Below the pieces are notes generated by a model. That model had not been told where the DNA came from and made no database searches. It saw only the letters and a program-made list of their open reading frames with translations. 64,000 nucleotides of DNA from Reyranella sp. (GTDB lineage: Bacteria; Pseudomonadota; Alphaproteobacteria; Reyranellales; Reyranellaceae): contig NZ_JAUSBN010000054.1 of the NCBI RefSeq assembly GCF_030651995.1, forward strand, positions 1 through 64,000. Direction: 5' to 3'. Positions 15,137 through 22,479 of the stretch are shown here, piece by piece (position 1 is the first letter of the stretch; the number at the start of each line of letters is the position of its first letter). The position numbers were made by a program, and so were the translations under genes.

Positions 15137-15240
15137 TCTCAGGAGGTCGCGAAGCGGCCGTCTCGAAGGGTGGGCAGCAGACGCGATGCTCGTGCCCATG
15201 CTTCGAGACGCGCTCCTGTGGAGCGCTCCTCAGCATGAGG
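15137..15240. repeat. Interspersed palindromic repeat, family A copy 2
   Basis: A second copy of the same element, with arms GTCTCGAAGGGTGGGC and CATGCTTCGAGACGCGC and a right end CTCCTCAGCATGAGG (15226-15240). The left end has lost several bases (CTCAGGAGG), so the outer stem is imperfect. It lies 55 bases from copy 1 in the same orientation. Confidence 0.7.
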
Positions 15241-15407
15241 TTGTGGTGTATTTTTCGATCCCACTCGGAAGGACTCTAGGCGTTCGTCGGGCCGGAGTTT
15301 AATTTTCTCCGTTTGGCGATCTGTGAAGTCATTCCTGCCGTCATCGTTGCCGGATTCGACCGACCGTTTCATTGCAGCGGGCGCGAACACGCCCGTACAG
15401 TCAAGGC
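15241..15407. other. Non-coding spacer upstream of small hypothetical gene
   Basis: I see nothing specific here apart from short T-rich runs (TTTAATTTTCTCC near 15297) that could be part of a promoter. No gene or clear regulatory motif is supported. Confidence 0.4.
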
Positions 15408-15680
15408 ATGCTCAGCCTTGCCAGCACCCTCGTCGCCCGGGCGGCGCGCCTGTTGCAGGCGGCCTACGAAGAGCCTGCCCTCTGGACGATCTCCGCGCAG
15501 GGGCGCGTCGTGGGCTCGCTGATGTGTGAGGCCGGCGCATGGCGCCTGTCCTGGTTCGACGACGCCCCGCCGCGGCTGGTGAACCATGCCGGCCGGGTGG
15601 ATGGCGACGTCGAGGCGCTCGCCATCGTGCTAACAGAGCGGCTGGGTGCGACGGTGCGCCTGGAGTCGCTTCCGGTCTAG
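15408..15680 (+). CDS. Small hypothetical protein
   Basis: A 90-residue protein, unrecognised. It begins with an amphipathic helix (LASTLVARAARLL) and continues with alternating strands ending in LTERLGATVRLESLPV, which looks like a compact soluble alpha/beta fold. The ATG at 15408 follows AAGG. It is 26 bases upstream of the Lrp-type regulator on the same strand. Codon usage is normal for the region, so I take it as a real gene of unknown role. Confidence 0.55.
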   Translation: MLSLASTLVARAARLLQAAYEEPALWTISAQGRVVGSLMCEAGAWRLSWFDDAPPRLVNHAGRVDGDVEALAIVLTERLGATVRLESLPV

Positions 15681-15706
15681 ACTGGCGGCATCGCGTTGAC
15701 GGATTG

Positions 15707-16192
15707 ATGAACATGGATGCCATCGACAAGAAGATCGTCGCGCTCCTCCAGGAGGATGCGAGCCTTTCGCTGGCGCAGATCGCCCATCGCGTCGGCCTCT
15801 CGCAAAGCCCCTGCTGGAAGCGCATCCAGCGACTGGAAAAGTCCGGCGTCATCCTGAAGCGGGTGGCGCTGATCTCGCCCGAGGCGATCGGCATGGGGTT
15901 GACGGTGTTCGTGTCGATCGAGACCGGCGACCATTCCTCGGCCTGGCTCTCCAAGTTCGCCAGTACCGTCACGGCCATGCCCGAGGTGATGGAGTTCCAC
16001 CGCATGGCGGGCGACATCGATTACATGCTGAGGGTCGCGGTTCCCGACATGCAGGCCTACGACACTTTCTACAAGAAGCTGATCGACACGATGCCGCTCA
16101 AGAACGTGACGTCGCGCTTCTCGATGGAGCGCGTGAAGTCGACGACGGCCTATCCGATCGTCTCCGATCTCAAGCCCGTCCGTAAGCGTTAG
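15707..16192 (+). CDS. Lrp/AsnC-family transcriptional regulator
   Basis: A 161-residue regulator. The N-terminal winged helix-turn-helix (DAIDKKIVALLQEDASLSLAQIA, then GLSQSPCWKRIQRLE) is followed by an AsnC/RAM ligand-binding domain (…VMEFHRMAGDIDYMLRV…). Such proteins sense amino acids and form octamers. Two ATGs, 15707 and 15713, are equally possible. The 3' end overlaps the convergent DoxX gene by 23 bases. The target is not evident from the neighbours. Confidence 0.88.
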   Translation: MNMDAIDKKIVALLQEDASLSLAQIAHRVGLSQSPCWKRIQRLEKSGVILKRVALISPEAIGMGLTVFVSIETGDHSSAWLSKFASTVTAMPEVMEFHRMAGDIDYMLRVAVPDMQAYDTFYKKLIDTMPLKNVTSRFSMERVKSTTAYPIVSDLKPVRKR

Positions 16193-16619
16193 GCATCGCC
16201 CGCTCGAAGAGGAGCCAGTCGAGCGCCAGCCTGCCCGGCCCGAACTTGGCGAGGTAGAGCAGCGCCACGGCCCAGACCCCATGCGTGTCGAAGGCGTTGG
16301 GATAGACGAAGATCTGGATCACCAGGGTCATGCCCAGCAGGGCGAGCGCCGCCGGCCGCGTGAACAGGCCGAGGAAGAGCAGGAACGGCAGGCTGAGTTC
16401 CGCTCCCGTCGCCAGGTAGGATGCCAACTCGGGCGAGAGGAGCGGCAGCATATACTCTTCGCGAAACAGGGTGAGAGTCGTGCCGTCGGCCCAGCCGTCG
16501 AGCTTCAGCAGCCCCGAGCGCAGGAAGATCGTGCCGACGGAAAGGCGGGCGAGGAGGGCGAGCAACTCGTGCGGGATGCGTGCCAGCAGAGCGTCGAGAC
16601 GCGAGAGCAGAGCGATCAT
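16170..16619 (-). CDS. DoxX-family membrane protein of the bufferin operon
   Basis: A 149-residue protein with four hydrophobic helices and the DoxX motif RLSVGTIFLRSGLLKL near the N-terminus. It is the last gene of the DUF2282-DUF692-DUF2063-DoxX set and its ATG overlaps the stop of the DUF2063 gene. In related operons this position is called BufD/HvfD. It may help with membrane steps of the copper-peptide pathway, but its exact function is not established. Confidence 0.82.
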   Translation of the reverse strand: MIALLSRLDALLARIPHELLALLARLSVGTIFLRSGLLKLDGWADGTTLTLFREEYMLPLLSPELASYLATGAELSLPFLLFLGLFTRPAALALLGMTLVIQIFVYPNAFDTHGVWAVALLYLAKFGPGRLALDWLLFERAMPNAYGRA

Positions 16620-17413
16620 GAAGACGATCCTTGGGACAGGGTTGTGATGGCGCCGGCACCGAACAACGTCGCCAGCGCCGTTGCGAGGTCGAAACCGTCG
16701 TGGGCGCGCGACGCCGCATCGGCGGCGGCGCCCAACGCAATCCCTTGCGCCAGTTCGGCCACCAGCAGGTCGGCGCCCGGCGGAAGCCGTTGGACGAGAA
16801 CGTCGAGATGTGGCCGCGTCACCAGCGCCGTCTCGCCCGTCCAGTCGGCTGCCGGCGCCTCGGGCGTCGCGTCATGGGTATTGGTGCTCCAGACAGAGAC
16901 GATGGGCCACGGCGAGGCGATGACGGCCATGGCGGGATGCAGGCCGAGTCTGACGGAGCCAAGCGCTTCCGGAGGCAGCTCCGCGAGCCGGCCGATATCG
17001 GCCGCGCTGGCATCGGCGCTGTGGAATGCGACGTAGCGCGACCATTCCAGCCGGGCGATGTCGGGCAGATAGGGCAGGTCTGCGGCGGGATCGAACTCCT
17101 CCAGGAAGCTCGCGAAGGCGGCGCCATACTCGGCGAGGACGGGCGACCGCGGCGGATGCTGCTCGATGAAGACCAGCGCCATGGCGGTGAAGAATTCCTC
17201 GCCGACCAGGCGCTCCACGACGGGGAACCGTGCCGCCAGGGCGGCGGCCAGGCTGGCCTTCACGTTGTTGCGGTAGACGCCGAATCGTCGCTCGCGCGTC
17301 GGCCTGACGTCGTGACGGATGCCGTCGGGCACCTCCAGAGGGGCCTGAAGGACGGCATGGGCAAAGCGGTGCTGCAGGTCGGCGAGACCGTTGCCGTCAG
17401 GCTGCGCGGGCAT
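16616..17413 (-). CDS. bufC: DUF2063 / BufC-like partner of the DUF692 enzyme
   Basis: A 265-residue protein with the DUF2063 N-terminal region (ERRFGVYRNNVKASLAAALAARFPVVERLVGEEFF) and a variable C-terminal half. In bufferin and methanobactin-type systems this partner binds the precursor and the DUF692 iron enzyme to permit cysteine modification. Its start overlaps the DUF692 gene by 17 bases, indicating coupled translation. Confidence 0.85.
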   Translation of the reverse strand: MPAQPDGNGLADLQHRFAHAVLQAPLEVPDGIRHDVRPTRERRFGVYRNNVKASLAAALAARFPVVERLVGEEFFTAMALVFIEQHPPRSPVLAEYGAAFASFLEEFDPAADLPYLPDIARLEWSRYVAFHSADASAADIGRLAELPPEALGSVRLGLHPAMAVIASPWPIVSVWSTNTHDATPEAPAADWTGETALVTRPHLDVLVQRLPPGADLLVAELAQGIALGAAADAASRAHDGFDLATALATLFGAGAITTLSQGSSS

Positions 17414-18251
17414 CGAGGCCTCCGGCCGTCTGCAGAATCGACTGGGCCTGGTGGACTTCGGCCTCGAGGTCGAGCCAGGCCGGCACGTCGGAGTCCCACT
17501 CGATCAGCGTGGGACTCACGCCCCGGCGTGCGATCACATCCCGAAAGAGAGACCAGACCTCCGTAGAGATCGTCCGGTCGTGGGTATCGACGTACAGGGC
17601 GTCGCCGTCGCTCTCCAGCACGGCGTGACCGGCGAGATGGATCTCGCCGACATGCTCATGCGGGAAGCAATCGAGATAGGCGCGGGGATCGAAGCCGTGA
17701 TTGGCTGCGGAGACGACGACGTTGTTGACGTCGAGCAGCAGGCCGCAGCCGCTGCGTCGGGCAAGCGCCCGCAGGAAATCCGTCTCCGGCATTTCTTCCC
17801 CGTCGAAGCGGAGATAGGTCGAGGGATTCTCGATGAGGATGCGGCTTCCGAGTACCGTCTGGGCCTCGTCGACGTGGCGTGCCACCAGCGACAGGGTGGC
17901 TTCCGTATAGGGAAGGGGCAGCAGGTCGTTCAGGAAAGTCCCCTCATGCGTCGACCAAGCGAGATGCTCCGACACGATGAAAGGTTGATAGCGGTCCACC
18001 ACCGACTTCAGGCGCCCGAGATGACCCGGCGCCATGCCGTTGGCCGATCCGATCGACAGGCCCACGCCATGCACCGACAGCGGATAGAGCGCGCGTACGC
18101 GCTCCAGGAAGTGATGCGGCGGACCGCCGGCTCCCATGTAGTTCTCGGCATGCACCTCGAACCAGCCGACATCGGGTCGGGCTTCGAGGATGTGCCGCTG
18201 GTGTTCGGGCTTCAGCCCGGCACCGGCACGAAGCAGGCGGTCCGCCGTCAC
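17397..18251 (-). CDS. bufB: DUF692 multinuclear iron enzyme (BufB/MbnB type)
   Basis: A 284-residue TIM-barrel enzyme of the DUF692 family. Expected metal-binding residues are visible: VHAENYMG and HGVGLS near the N-terminus, SEHLAW, IENPS, LLDVNN and EIHLAGH, then THDRTIS and IEWDSD. MbnB-type enzymes use a di- or tri-iron centre to convert peptide cysteines into oxazolone/thioamide or thiooxazole groups. Start is GTG at 18251, 12 bases after the precursor gene, with GGAAG upstream. The substrate is presumably the DUF2282 peptide encoded just before it. Confidence 0.9.
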   Translation of the reverse strand: MTADRLLRAGAGLKPEHQRHILEARPDVGWFEVHAENYMGAGGPPHHFLERVRALYPLSVHGVGLSIGSANGMAPGHLGRLKSVVDRYQPFIVSEHLAWSTHEGTFLNDLLPLPYTEATLSLVARHVDEAQTVLGSRILIENPSTYLRFDGEEMPETDFLRALARRSGCGLLLDVNNVVVSAANHGFDPRAYLDCFPHEHVGEIHLAGHAVLESDGDALYVDTHDRTISTEVWSLFRDVIARRGVSPTLIEWDSDVPAWLDLEAEVHQAQSILQTAGGLDARAA

Positions 18252-18263
18252 GACGCGTCTTCC

Positions 18264-18554
18264 TTACATCGGGGCGAGCGTGCCCATGCGCTTCTTGCCG
18301 TCCTTGAGGGTCACTTCCATCTTGGCGCAGGACCCCTTGGCGACGTACTTCCAGGCCTTGGCGTCGTAGTCGGCCTTCGACGTGCCGGCGCAGGAATTGC
18401 TGCCGGTCGCGGCGCAGTCGTTCTTGCCCGCCATCGAGACGCCGTAGCACTTTTCCTTGTCGGCGTTTGCGGTCTGCGCGTTGGCGCCGGACGACATCAG
18501 GGCGGCGGCGGCGACGGCGGCGGCGAGGGCTACCGTGGTGGTACGATTGATCAT
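18264..18554 (-). CDS. bufA: DUF2282 bufferin precursor peptide (BufA1 type)
   Basis: A 96-residue exported peptide. A signal peptide (cleavage after GANA, about residue 26) is followed by a Lys-rich core with four cysteines: Cys36 in EKCYG, Cys47 in KNDCA, Cys55 in SNSCA and Cys76 in KGSCA. EKCYGV…AGKNDCA is the DUF2282 signature. Members are modified by DUF692/DUF2063 proteins into thiooxazole-containing copper-binding bufferins that protect the periplasm. The ATG has GGAGGA seven bases upstream. A probable SigF-type promoter lies about 50 bases upstream. Confidence 0.9.
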   Translation of the reverse strand: MINRTTTVALAAAVAAAALMSSGANAQTANADKEKCYGVSMAGKNDCAATGSNSCAGTSKADYDAKAWKYVAKGSCAKMEVTLKDGKKRMGTLAPM

Positions 18555-18603
18555 GGACAAATCCTCCTTGGCTCTCGAGCCAATCTCGGCTCGCAAAGGA
18601 TCA

Positions 18604-18629
18604 TTCGGGCGCAGCCGCGTCGGCGTTAC
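18604..18629 (-). promoter_or_regulatory. ECF (SigF-type) promoter of the bufferin operon
   Basis: Read on the minus strand, GTAACG (18629-18624) is followed after exactly 16 bases by CGAA (18607-18604). The divergent sigma gene has the same arrangement (GTAATG-N16-CGAA). I recall a GTAAC-N16-CGAA consensus for the Caulobacter SigF regulon, which includes DUF2282 operons. It places the start of transcription roughly 40 bases before the bufA ATG. Confidence 0.7.
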
Positions 18630-18663
18630 AGGTGCTCCGCCTTCTTTTTTGTCGGAAGCGCCT

Positions 18664-18689
18664 GTAATGTTTCGGCAAATCAACACGAA
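18664..18689 (+). promoter_or_regulatory. ECF (SigF-type) autoregulated promoter of the sigma factor gene
   Basis: GTAATG (18664-18669), 16 bases, CGAA (18686-18689). It is the mirror counterpart of the bufA promoter in the same 145-base divergent region and implies that the sigma factor drives its own operon. The RNA would start at about 18696, only a few bases before the GTG at 18700, so the leader is very short. Confidence 0.65.
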
Positions 18690-18699
18690 TGCGTGAAGA

Positions 18700-19257
18700 G
18701 TGGGCTCGTTGTCCGATCCGGAAGATCTCTCCGCACTCATGCGGGCGGCCCGGAAGGGGGATGACGAGGCCTATCGCCGTCTGCTGCTCCTCGTCGCGGC
18801 CTGGCTCCGTGGGGTGGCATCGCGCGGCCTGGCGGCAGCCGGTCGGCCGAACGCGGATTGTGAGGACATCGTCCAGGAGACTTTGCTGGCCATGCATCTG
18901 AAGCGCGACACCTGGGATGAGACGCAGCCCCTGCAGCCCTGGCTGCGGGCCATCGCGCGCCACAAGCTGGTCGATCATCTGCGCCGCCGCGGCTTCGCCG
19001 ATCATGTCGACATCGACGACCATTCCGACACGCTTGCCGCGCCTGCGGCTGCGGAGGAGGGAAGCGCCCTCGACGCGCGGCAGATGCTGGCCAGTCTGCC
19101 CGAGCGCCAGCGCCGAATCGTGGAAGGCATTTCCATCGAGGGGCAGAGCGCGAAGGACGTCGGGGTGAGGATGGGCATGAGCGAAGGCGCGATCCGGGTG
19201 ACGCTGCATCGCGCCCTTCGCGCGCTGGCCGATGCCTATCGCAAGGACAGGACATGA
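18700..19257 (+). CDS. ECF RNA polymerase sigma factor (SigF-like)
   Basis: A 185-residue ECF sigma factor. Region 2 contains [19 protein letters not shown] and the [17 protein letters not shown] promoter-melting part. Region 4 is [23 protein letters not shown] with the recognition helix [17 protein letters not shown]. The start may be GTG 18700, or TTG 18709, which has GAAGAG eight bases upstream. It overlaps the NrsF-like gene by four bases. Location next to the bufferin operon and shared promoter motifs point to copper or heavy-metal control. Confidence 0.9.
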   Translation: MGSLSDPEDLSALMRAARKGDDEAYRRLLLLVAAWLRGVASRGLAAAGRPNADCEDIVQETLLAMHLKRDTWDETQPLQPWLRAIARHKLVDHLRRRGFADHVDIDDHSDTLAAPAAAEEGSALDARQMLASLPERQRRIVEGISIEGQSAKDVGVRMGMSEGAIRVTLHRALRALADAYRKDRT

Positions 19258-19889
19258 AGACCGAGCAGCTCGTGGCATCCCTGGTTGCCGACCGGGCCGG
19301 GTCGGCGAGGCCGCTCGGACGCTCCGTGAGCCGGGCCGTGCTGGCGGGAGCGCTGGTGTCGCTCGTGATCTTCGCCCTCGAGTTCGGGCCGCGTGTCGAC
19401 CTTGCGGCGGCTCTCGCGACCTGGCGCTTCGATGCCAAGCTCGTGCTGGTCCTGGCGGCGCTGATGGCCGCCTCCGTCGCATGCCTCGCGATGGCGCGGC
19501 CGGTGACCACCGCGCGGTGGCGGTGGGCCGTGCTGCCGGTTCCCCTCATCGCGGCGGCGGCGCTGGGGACCGAACTCGCAGTGCTCCCTGCCGGAACCTG
19601 GGAGGCGCGGCTGGTCGGCAGCAATGCCCTCGTGTGCCTGACGGCCATCCCGCTCTTTGCGCTCGCGCCTCTGATGGCTCTGCTGCTCGCGATGCGTCGC
19701 ACGGCGCCGGCCTCTCCCGCGCTTGCCGGCGCAGCCTGCGGCGCACTGGCGGCGGCCGCCGCCGCGCTGATCTATGCCTTCCACTGCTTCGACGATTCGC
19801 CGCTTTTCGTCCTCACCTGGTATTCGCTGGCGGCGATCCCGGTCGTTCTTCTGGGCGCTGCCGTCGGGCACCGCCTGTTGCGCTGGTAG
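19254..19889 (+). CDS. nrsF: NrsF-like (DUF1109) membrane anti-sigma factor
   Basis: A 211-residue membrane protein with about six hydrophobic helices. Two cysteines, Cys128 (SNALVCLTAIP) and Cys178 (YAFHCFDDSP), match the pair that in NrsF proteins is thought to sense metals and release the sigma factor. The ATG overlaps the sigma gene stop, as usual for sigma/anti-sigma pairs. The 3' end overlaps the convergent LysR gene by 77 bases. Confidence 0.85.
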   Translation: MKTEQLVASLVADRAGSARPLGRSVSRAVLAGALVSLVIFALEFGPRVDLAAALATWRFDAKLVLVLAALMAASVACLAMARPVTTARWRWAVLPVPLIAAAALGTELAVLPAGTWEARLVGSNALVCLTAIPLFALAPLMALLLAMRRTAPASPALAGAACGALAAAAAALIYAFHCFDDSPLFVLTWYSLAAIPVVLLGAAVGHRLLRW

Positions 19890-20790
19890 CGGACGGTTCG
19901 CCCGCTGCGCGCAGGGCTTCGAAGAGCCGCCGCGCCGGCTTCGGAAGACGCCGTGAGTCGCGCACGTACAGAGCGAGCTCGCGCATCGACCAGGTCTCAG
20001 CGAGGCGCAGCGTCGCGAGCGGCAGGGCGCGACGGCAGCGCAAGGCGGTCGCTTCCGGCACGATCCCGACGCCGACGCCCGCCGCCACCATCGAGCAGAC
20101 GGTGTCGAGGCTGTTGACCCGGACGCGCAGCCGCAGGGCGCGGCCGAGGCGGGCGGCCTGCATGGCGAGATGCTCGTCGAGCGCGGTGCCGCGCGGCAGG
20201 CCCACGAAATCGAGGTCGAGCAGCTCGGCAAAGCCGGTCTGTCGCTTGCCTGCCAGGGGATGCCCGGCCGGCACGGCCAGCACCAGACGATCGGTCCGGA
20301 AGGGGTGGCTCTCCAGTCCCGGGACCAGCGCGGCCTGCGATCCGATGCCGATGTCGGCATCGCCCGCGGCGATGGCGGCGCCGATCGCCGGACTCTCGCG
20401 ATCCTCGAGATCGATGTCGACCGTCGGGTTGGCGGCGAGGAAGTCGGCCAGCAGCGCGGGCAGATGCTCCGAGAGCGCCGAGGTGTTGGCCAGGATCCGG
20501 ACCCTTCCCTTCAGGCCGCGCGAATAGGCGCCGAGATCGCCGCGCATGGTCTCGATCTGCTGCAGTACGATGCGGGCATGGTCGAGCAGGCTGCGTCCCG
20601 CATCGGTCGGTTCGACACCCCGCCGGCCGCGCTTCAGCAAGGGAACGCCGAGCAGGTCCTCCATGCCGCGAATGCGCGCACTGGCCGAGGCAAGGGCCAG
20701 GTGCGCCCGCTCGGCGCCGCGGGTGATGCTGCCGGTTTGCGTCACATGCAGGAAAAGCCGCAGGTCGGTGAAATCGAAGCGCAAGGACAA
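19813..20790 (-). CDS. LysR-family transcriptional regulator
   Basis: A 325-residue LTTR. The N-terminal winged helix (DLRLFLHVTQTGSITRGAE, LALASASARIRGMEDLLGVPLL) is followed by a substrate-binding domain (…RVRILANTSALSEHLPALLADF…). The C-terminus is about 25 residues longer than usual and rich in Gly, Ala and Arg; it runs into the 3' end of the NrsF-like gene. It is divergent from the TauE/SafE exporter gene, which is the likely target. Confidence 0.9.
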   Translation of the reverse strand: MSLRFDFTDLRLFLHVTQTGSITRGAERAHLALASASARIRGMEDLLGVPLLKRGRRGVEPTDAGRSLLDHARIVLQQIETMRGDLGAYSRGLKGRVRILANTSALSEHLPALLADFLAANPTVDIDLEDRESPAIGAAIAAGDADIGIGSQAALVPGLESHPFRTDRLVLAVPAGHPLAGKRQTGFAELLDLDFVGLPRGTALDEHLAMQAARLGRALRLRVRVNSLDTVCSMVAAGVGVGIVPEATALRCRRALPLATLRLAETWSMRELALYVRDSRRLPKPARRLFEALRAAGEPSATSATGGARRQRPEERPGSPPANTR

Positions 20791-20873
20791 GCTCCATCAG
20801 CCTTCGTCATGTCCAAAGGCATACGCCGTATTCTCCGCATTGCGAAGGGTCCAGCGGGCGGCAAGGGTGGGTC

Positions 20874-21614
20874 ATGGAGCTGTCGATCCTGGCTTTCGTC
20901 CTCGCGGTCTTCTCCCTGGCCGGTTTTGCCAAGGGCGTCATCGGACTGGGGCTTCCCACCATCTCGATGGGTCTGCTGGCCGTGGTCCTGTCACCCGTCG
21001 AGGCTGCGGCGCTGCTGATCCTGCCGTCCCTGGTCACCAATGTCTGGCAGATGCTGGACGGGCCGCATTTCAGGCCACTCCTGCGACGGCTCTGGCCCCT
21101 GAACCTCGGGGTCTGCCTCGGCACGTGGGCGGGCGCCGCCTTCCTGTCGGGGCTCGGCGGGCCGTATGGCACACTGGCGCTCGGTATTGCGTTGATGGCC
21201 TATGCCGTGTCCGGACTGGCGGCTCTGAAGCTCACCGTGCCGACCGGTGCAGAAAGGTGGATGGGCCCGCTCGCCGGGGCGAGCACGGGCGCCATCACGG
21301 CCGCGACCGGCGTCTTCGTCATTCCGGCGGTGCCCTATCTCCAGGCGATCGGTCTCACAAAGGATGAGCTGGTGCAGGCGCTCGGGCTGTCCTTCACCGT
21401 CTCGACGCTGGCGTTGGCTGTCACCCTGATGGGCAGCGCCGGCCTCAGTCTGGAGTTGGCCTGGCCGTCGGTCGCCGGCGTCGCTGTGGCGTTGCTGGGC
21501 ATGCGACTGGGCCAGGCCGTCCGTGCGCGGCTGTCGCCCGCGACATTCCGGTTGTGGTTCTTCTCGGGCCTTCTGGCGCTGGGCGCCTATCTCGCAGCGC
21601 GCGGGCTGATTTGA
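20874..21614 (+). CDS. TauE/SafE-family sulfite/organosulfonate exporter-like membrane protein
   Basis: A 246-residue protein with about seven to eight hydrophobic helices and the repeated half-structure of the TauE/SafE family (FSLAGFAKGVIGLGLPTISMGL at the N-terminus; GASTGAITAATGVFVIPAVPYL in the second half). Members export sulfite or small sulfonates, but many have other anions as substrates. The divergent LysR gene, 83 bases away, probably regulates it. Confidence 0.85.
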   Translation: MELSILAFVLAVFSLAGFAKGVIGLGLPTISMGLLAVVLSPVEAAALLILPSLVTNVWQMLDGPHFRPLLRRLWPLNLGVCLGTWAGAAFLSGLGGPYGTLALGIALMAYAVSGLAALKLTVPTGAERWMGPLAGASTGAITAATGVFVIPAVPYLQAIGLTKDELVQALGLSFTVSTLALAVTLMGSAGLSLELAWPSVAGVAVALLGMRLGQAVRARLSPATFRLWFFSGLLALGAYLAARGLI

Positions 21615-21681
21615 GCGGTCGATGGACGATCGCAGAGGCCGGGTCTAGCTTCCGGAACCGATTCATTCCTGGAGTGTTTTC

Positions 21682-22479
21682 ATGGCCGTGCACGCCCTCA
21701 AGACTTCAAAGGTTGCCGATCTTCGGTCCAACGTCTCGCCGGAGGAATGGCAGGCGCGTGTCGACCTCGCGGCCTGTTACCGGTTGATCGACCTGTACGG
21801 CATGTCCGACCTGATCGCGAACCACATCTCGGTGCGGGTGCCGGGCGAGCATGACGCCTTCCTGATCAATGCCTACGGATTGCTGTACGAAGAGATCACC
21901 GCTTCGAGCCTCCTGAAGATCGACCACGAGGGCAACATCCTGGCCAAGCCGGAGTTCAATGGCGGCCTGGACTACGGCGTCAACCGCGCCGGCTTCGTGA
22001 TCCACAGCGCCATTCACATGGCCAAGCCCGATGTCGGCTGCGTGATCCACACCCATACCTGGCCCGGCATGGCGGTCTCGACGATGGAATGCGGCCTGCT
22101 GCCCAACACGCAGACCTCGATGCGCTTCGCCAGAATCAGCTATCACGATTTCGACGGCGTGGTCCTCGATCTCGCCGCCCGCGAGGCTCTTGTGAAGAGC
22201 CTGGGCGACAACAACGCGATGATCCTGCGCAACCACGGTCTGCTGACGACCGGCGCGACGATACCCGAGGCGTTCAACGCCATGCACCGGCTGGAGCTGA
22301 GCTGCAAGACGCAAATCGCGGCCATGTCGTGCAACACCAAGCTGATCGACGTCCCGGCCGACGTAGTCGACGCGACCTACGTGAATTACCAGCCGAAGAC
22401 CCGCCGGCCGTTCGGCCTGCTGGACTGGCCGGCGCTCCTGCGGAAGCTCGACCGGATCGATCCGGGCTTCCGCGACTGA
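21682..22479 (+). CDS. Class II aldolase/adducin family protein
   Basis: A 265-residue protein of the class II aldolase/adducin fold. Zinc ligands are visible in HTHTWPG (about residue 118) and in LRNHGLLTTG (about residue 186), and the N-terminal SDLIANHISVRVPG segment binds the phosphate or carboxylate in aldolase relatives. GGAG lies at good distance from the ATG. It is followed directly by an ABC transporter gene. Substrate unknown. Confidence 0.88.
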   Translation: MAVHALKTSKVADLRSNVSPEEWQARVDLAACYRLIDLYGMSDLIANHISVRVPGEHDAFLINAYGLLYEEITASSLLKIDHEGNILAKPEFNGGLDYGVNRAGFVIHSAIHMAKPDVGCVIHTHTWPGMAVSTMECGLLPNTQTSMRFARISYHDFDGVVLDLAAREALVKSLGDNNAMILRNHGLLTTGATIPEAFNAMHRLELSCKTQIAAMSCNTKLIDVPADVVDATYVNYQPKTRRPFGLLDWPALLRKLDRIDPGFRD

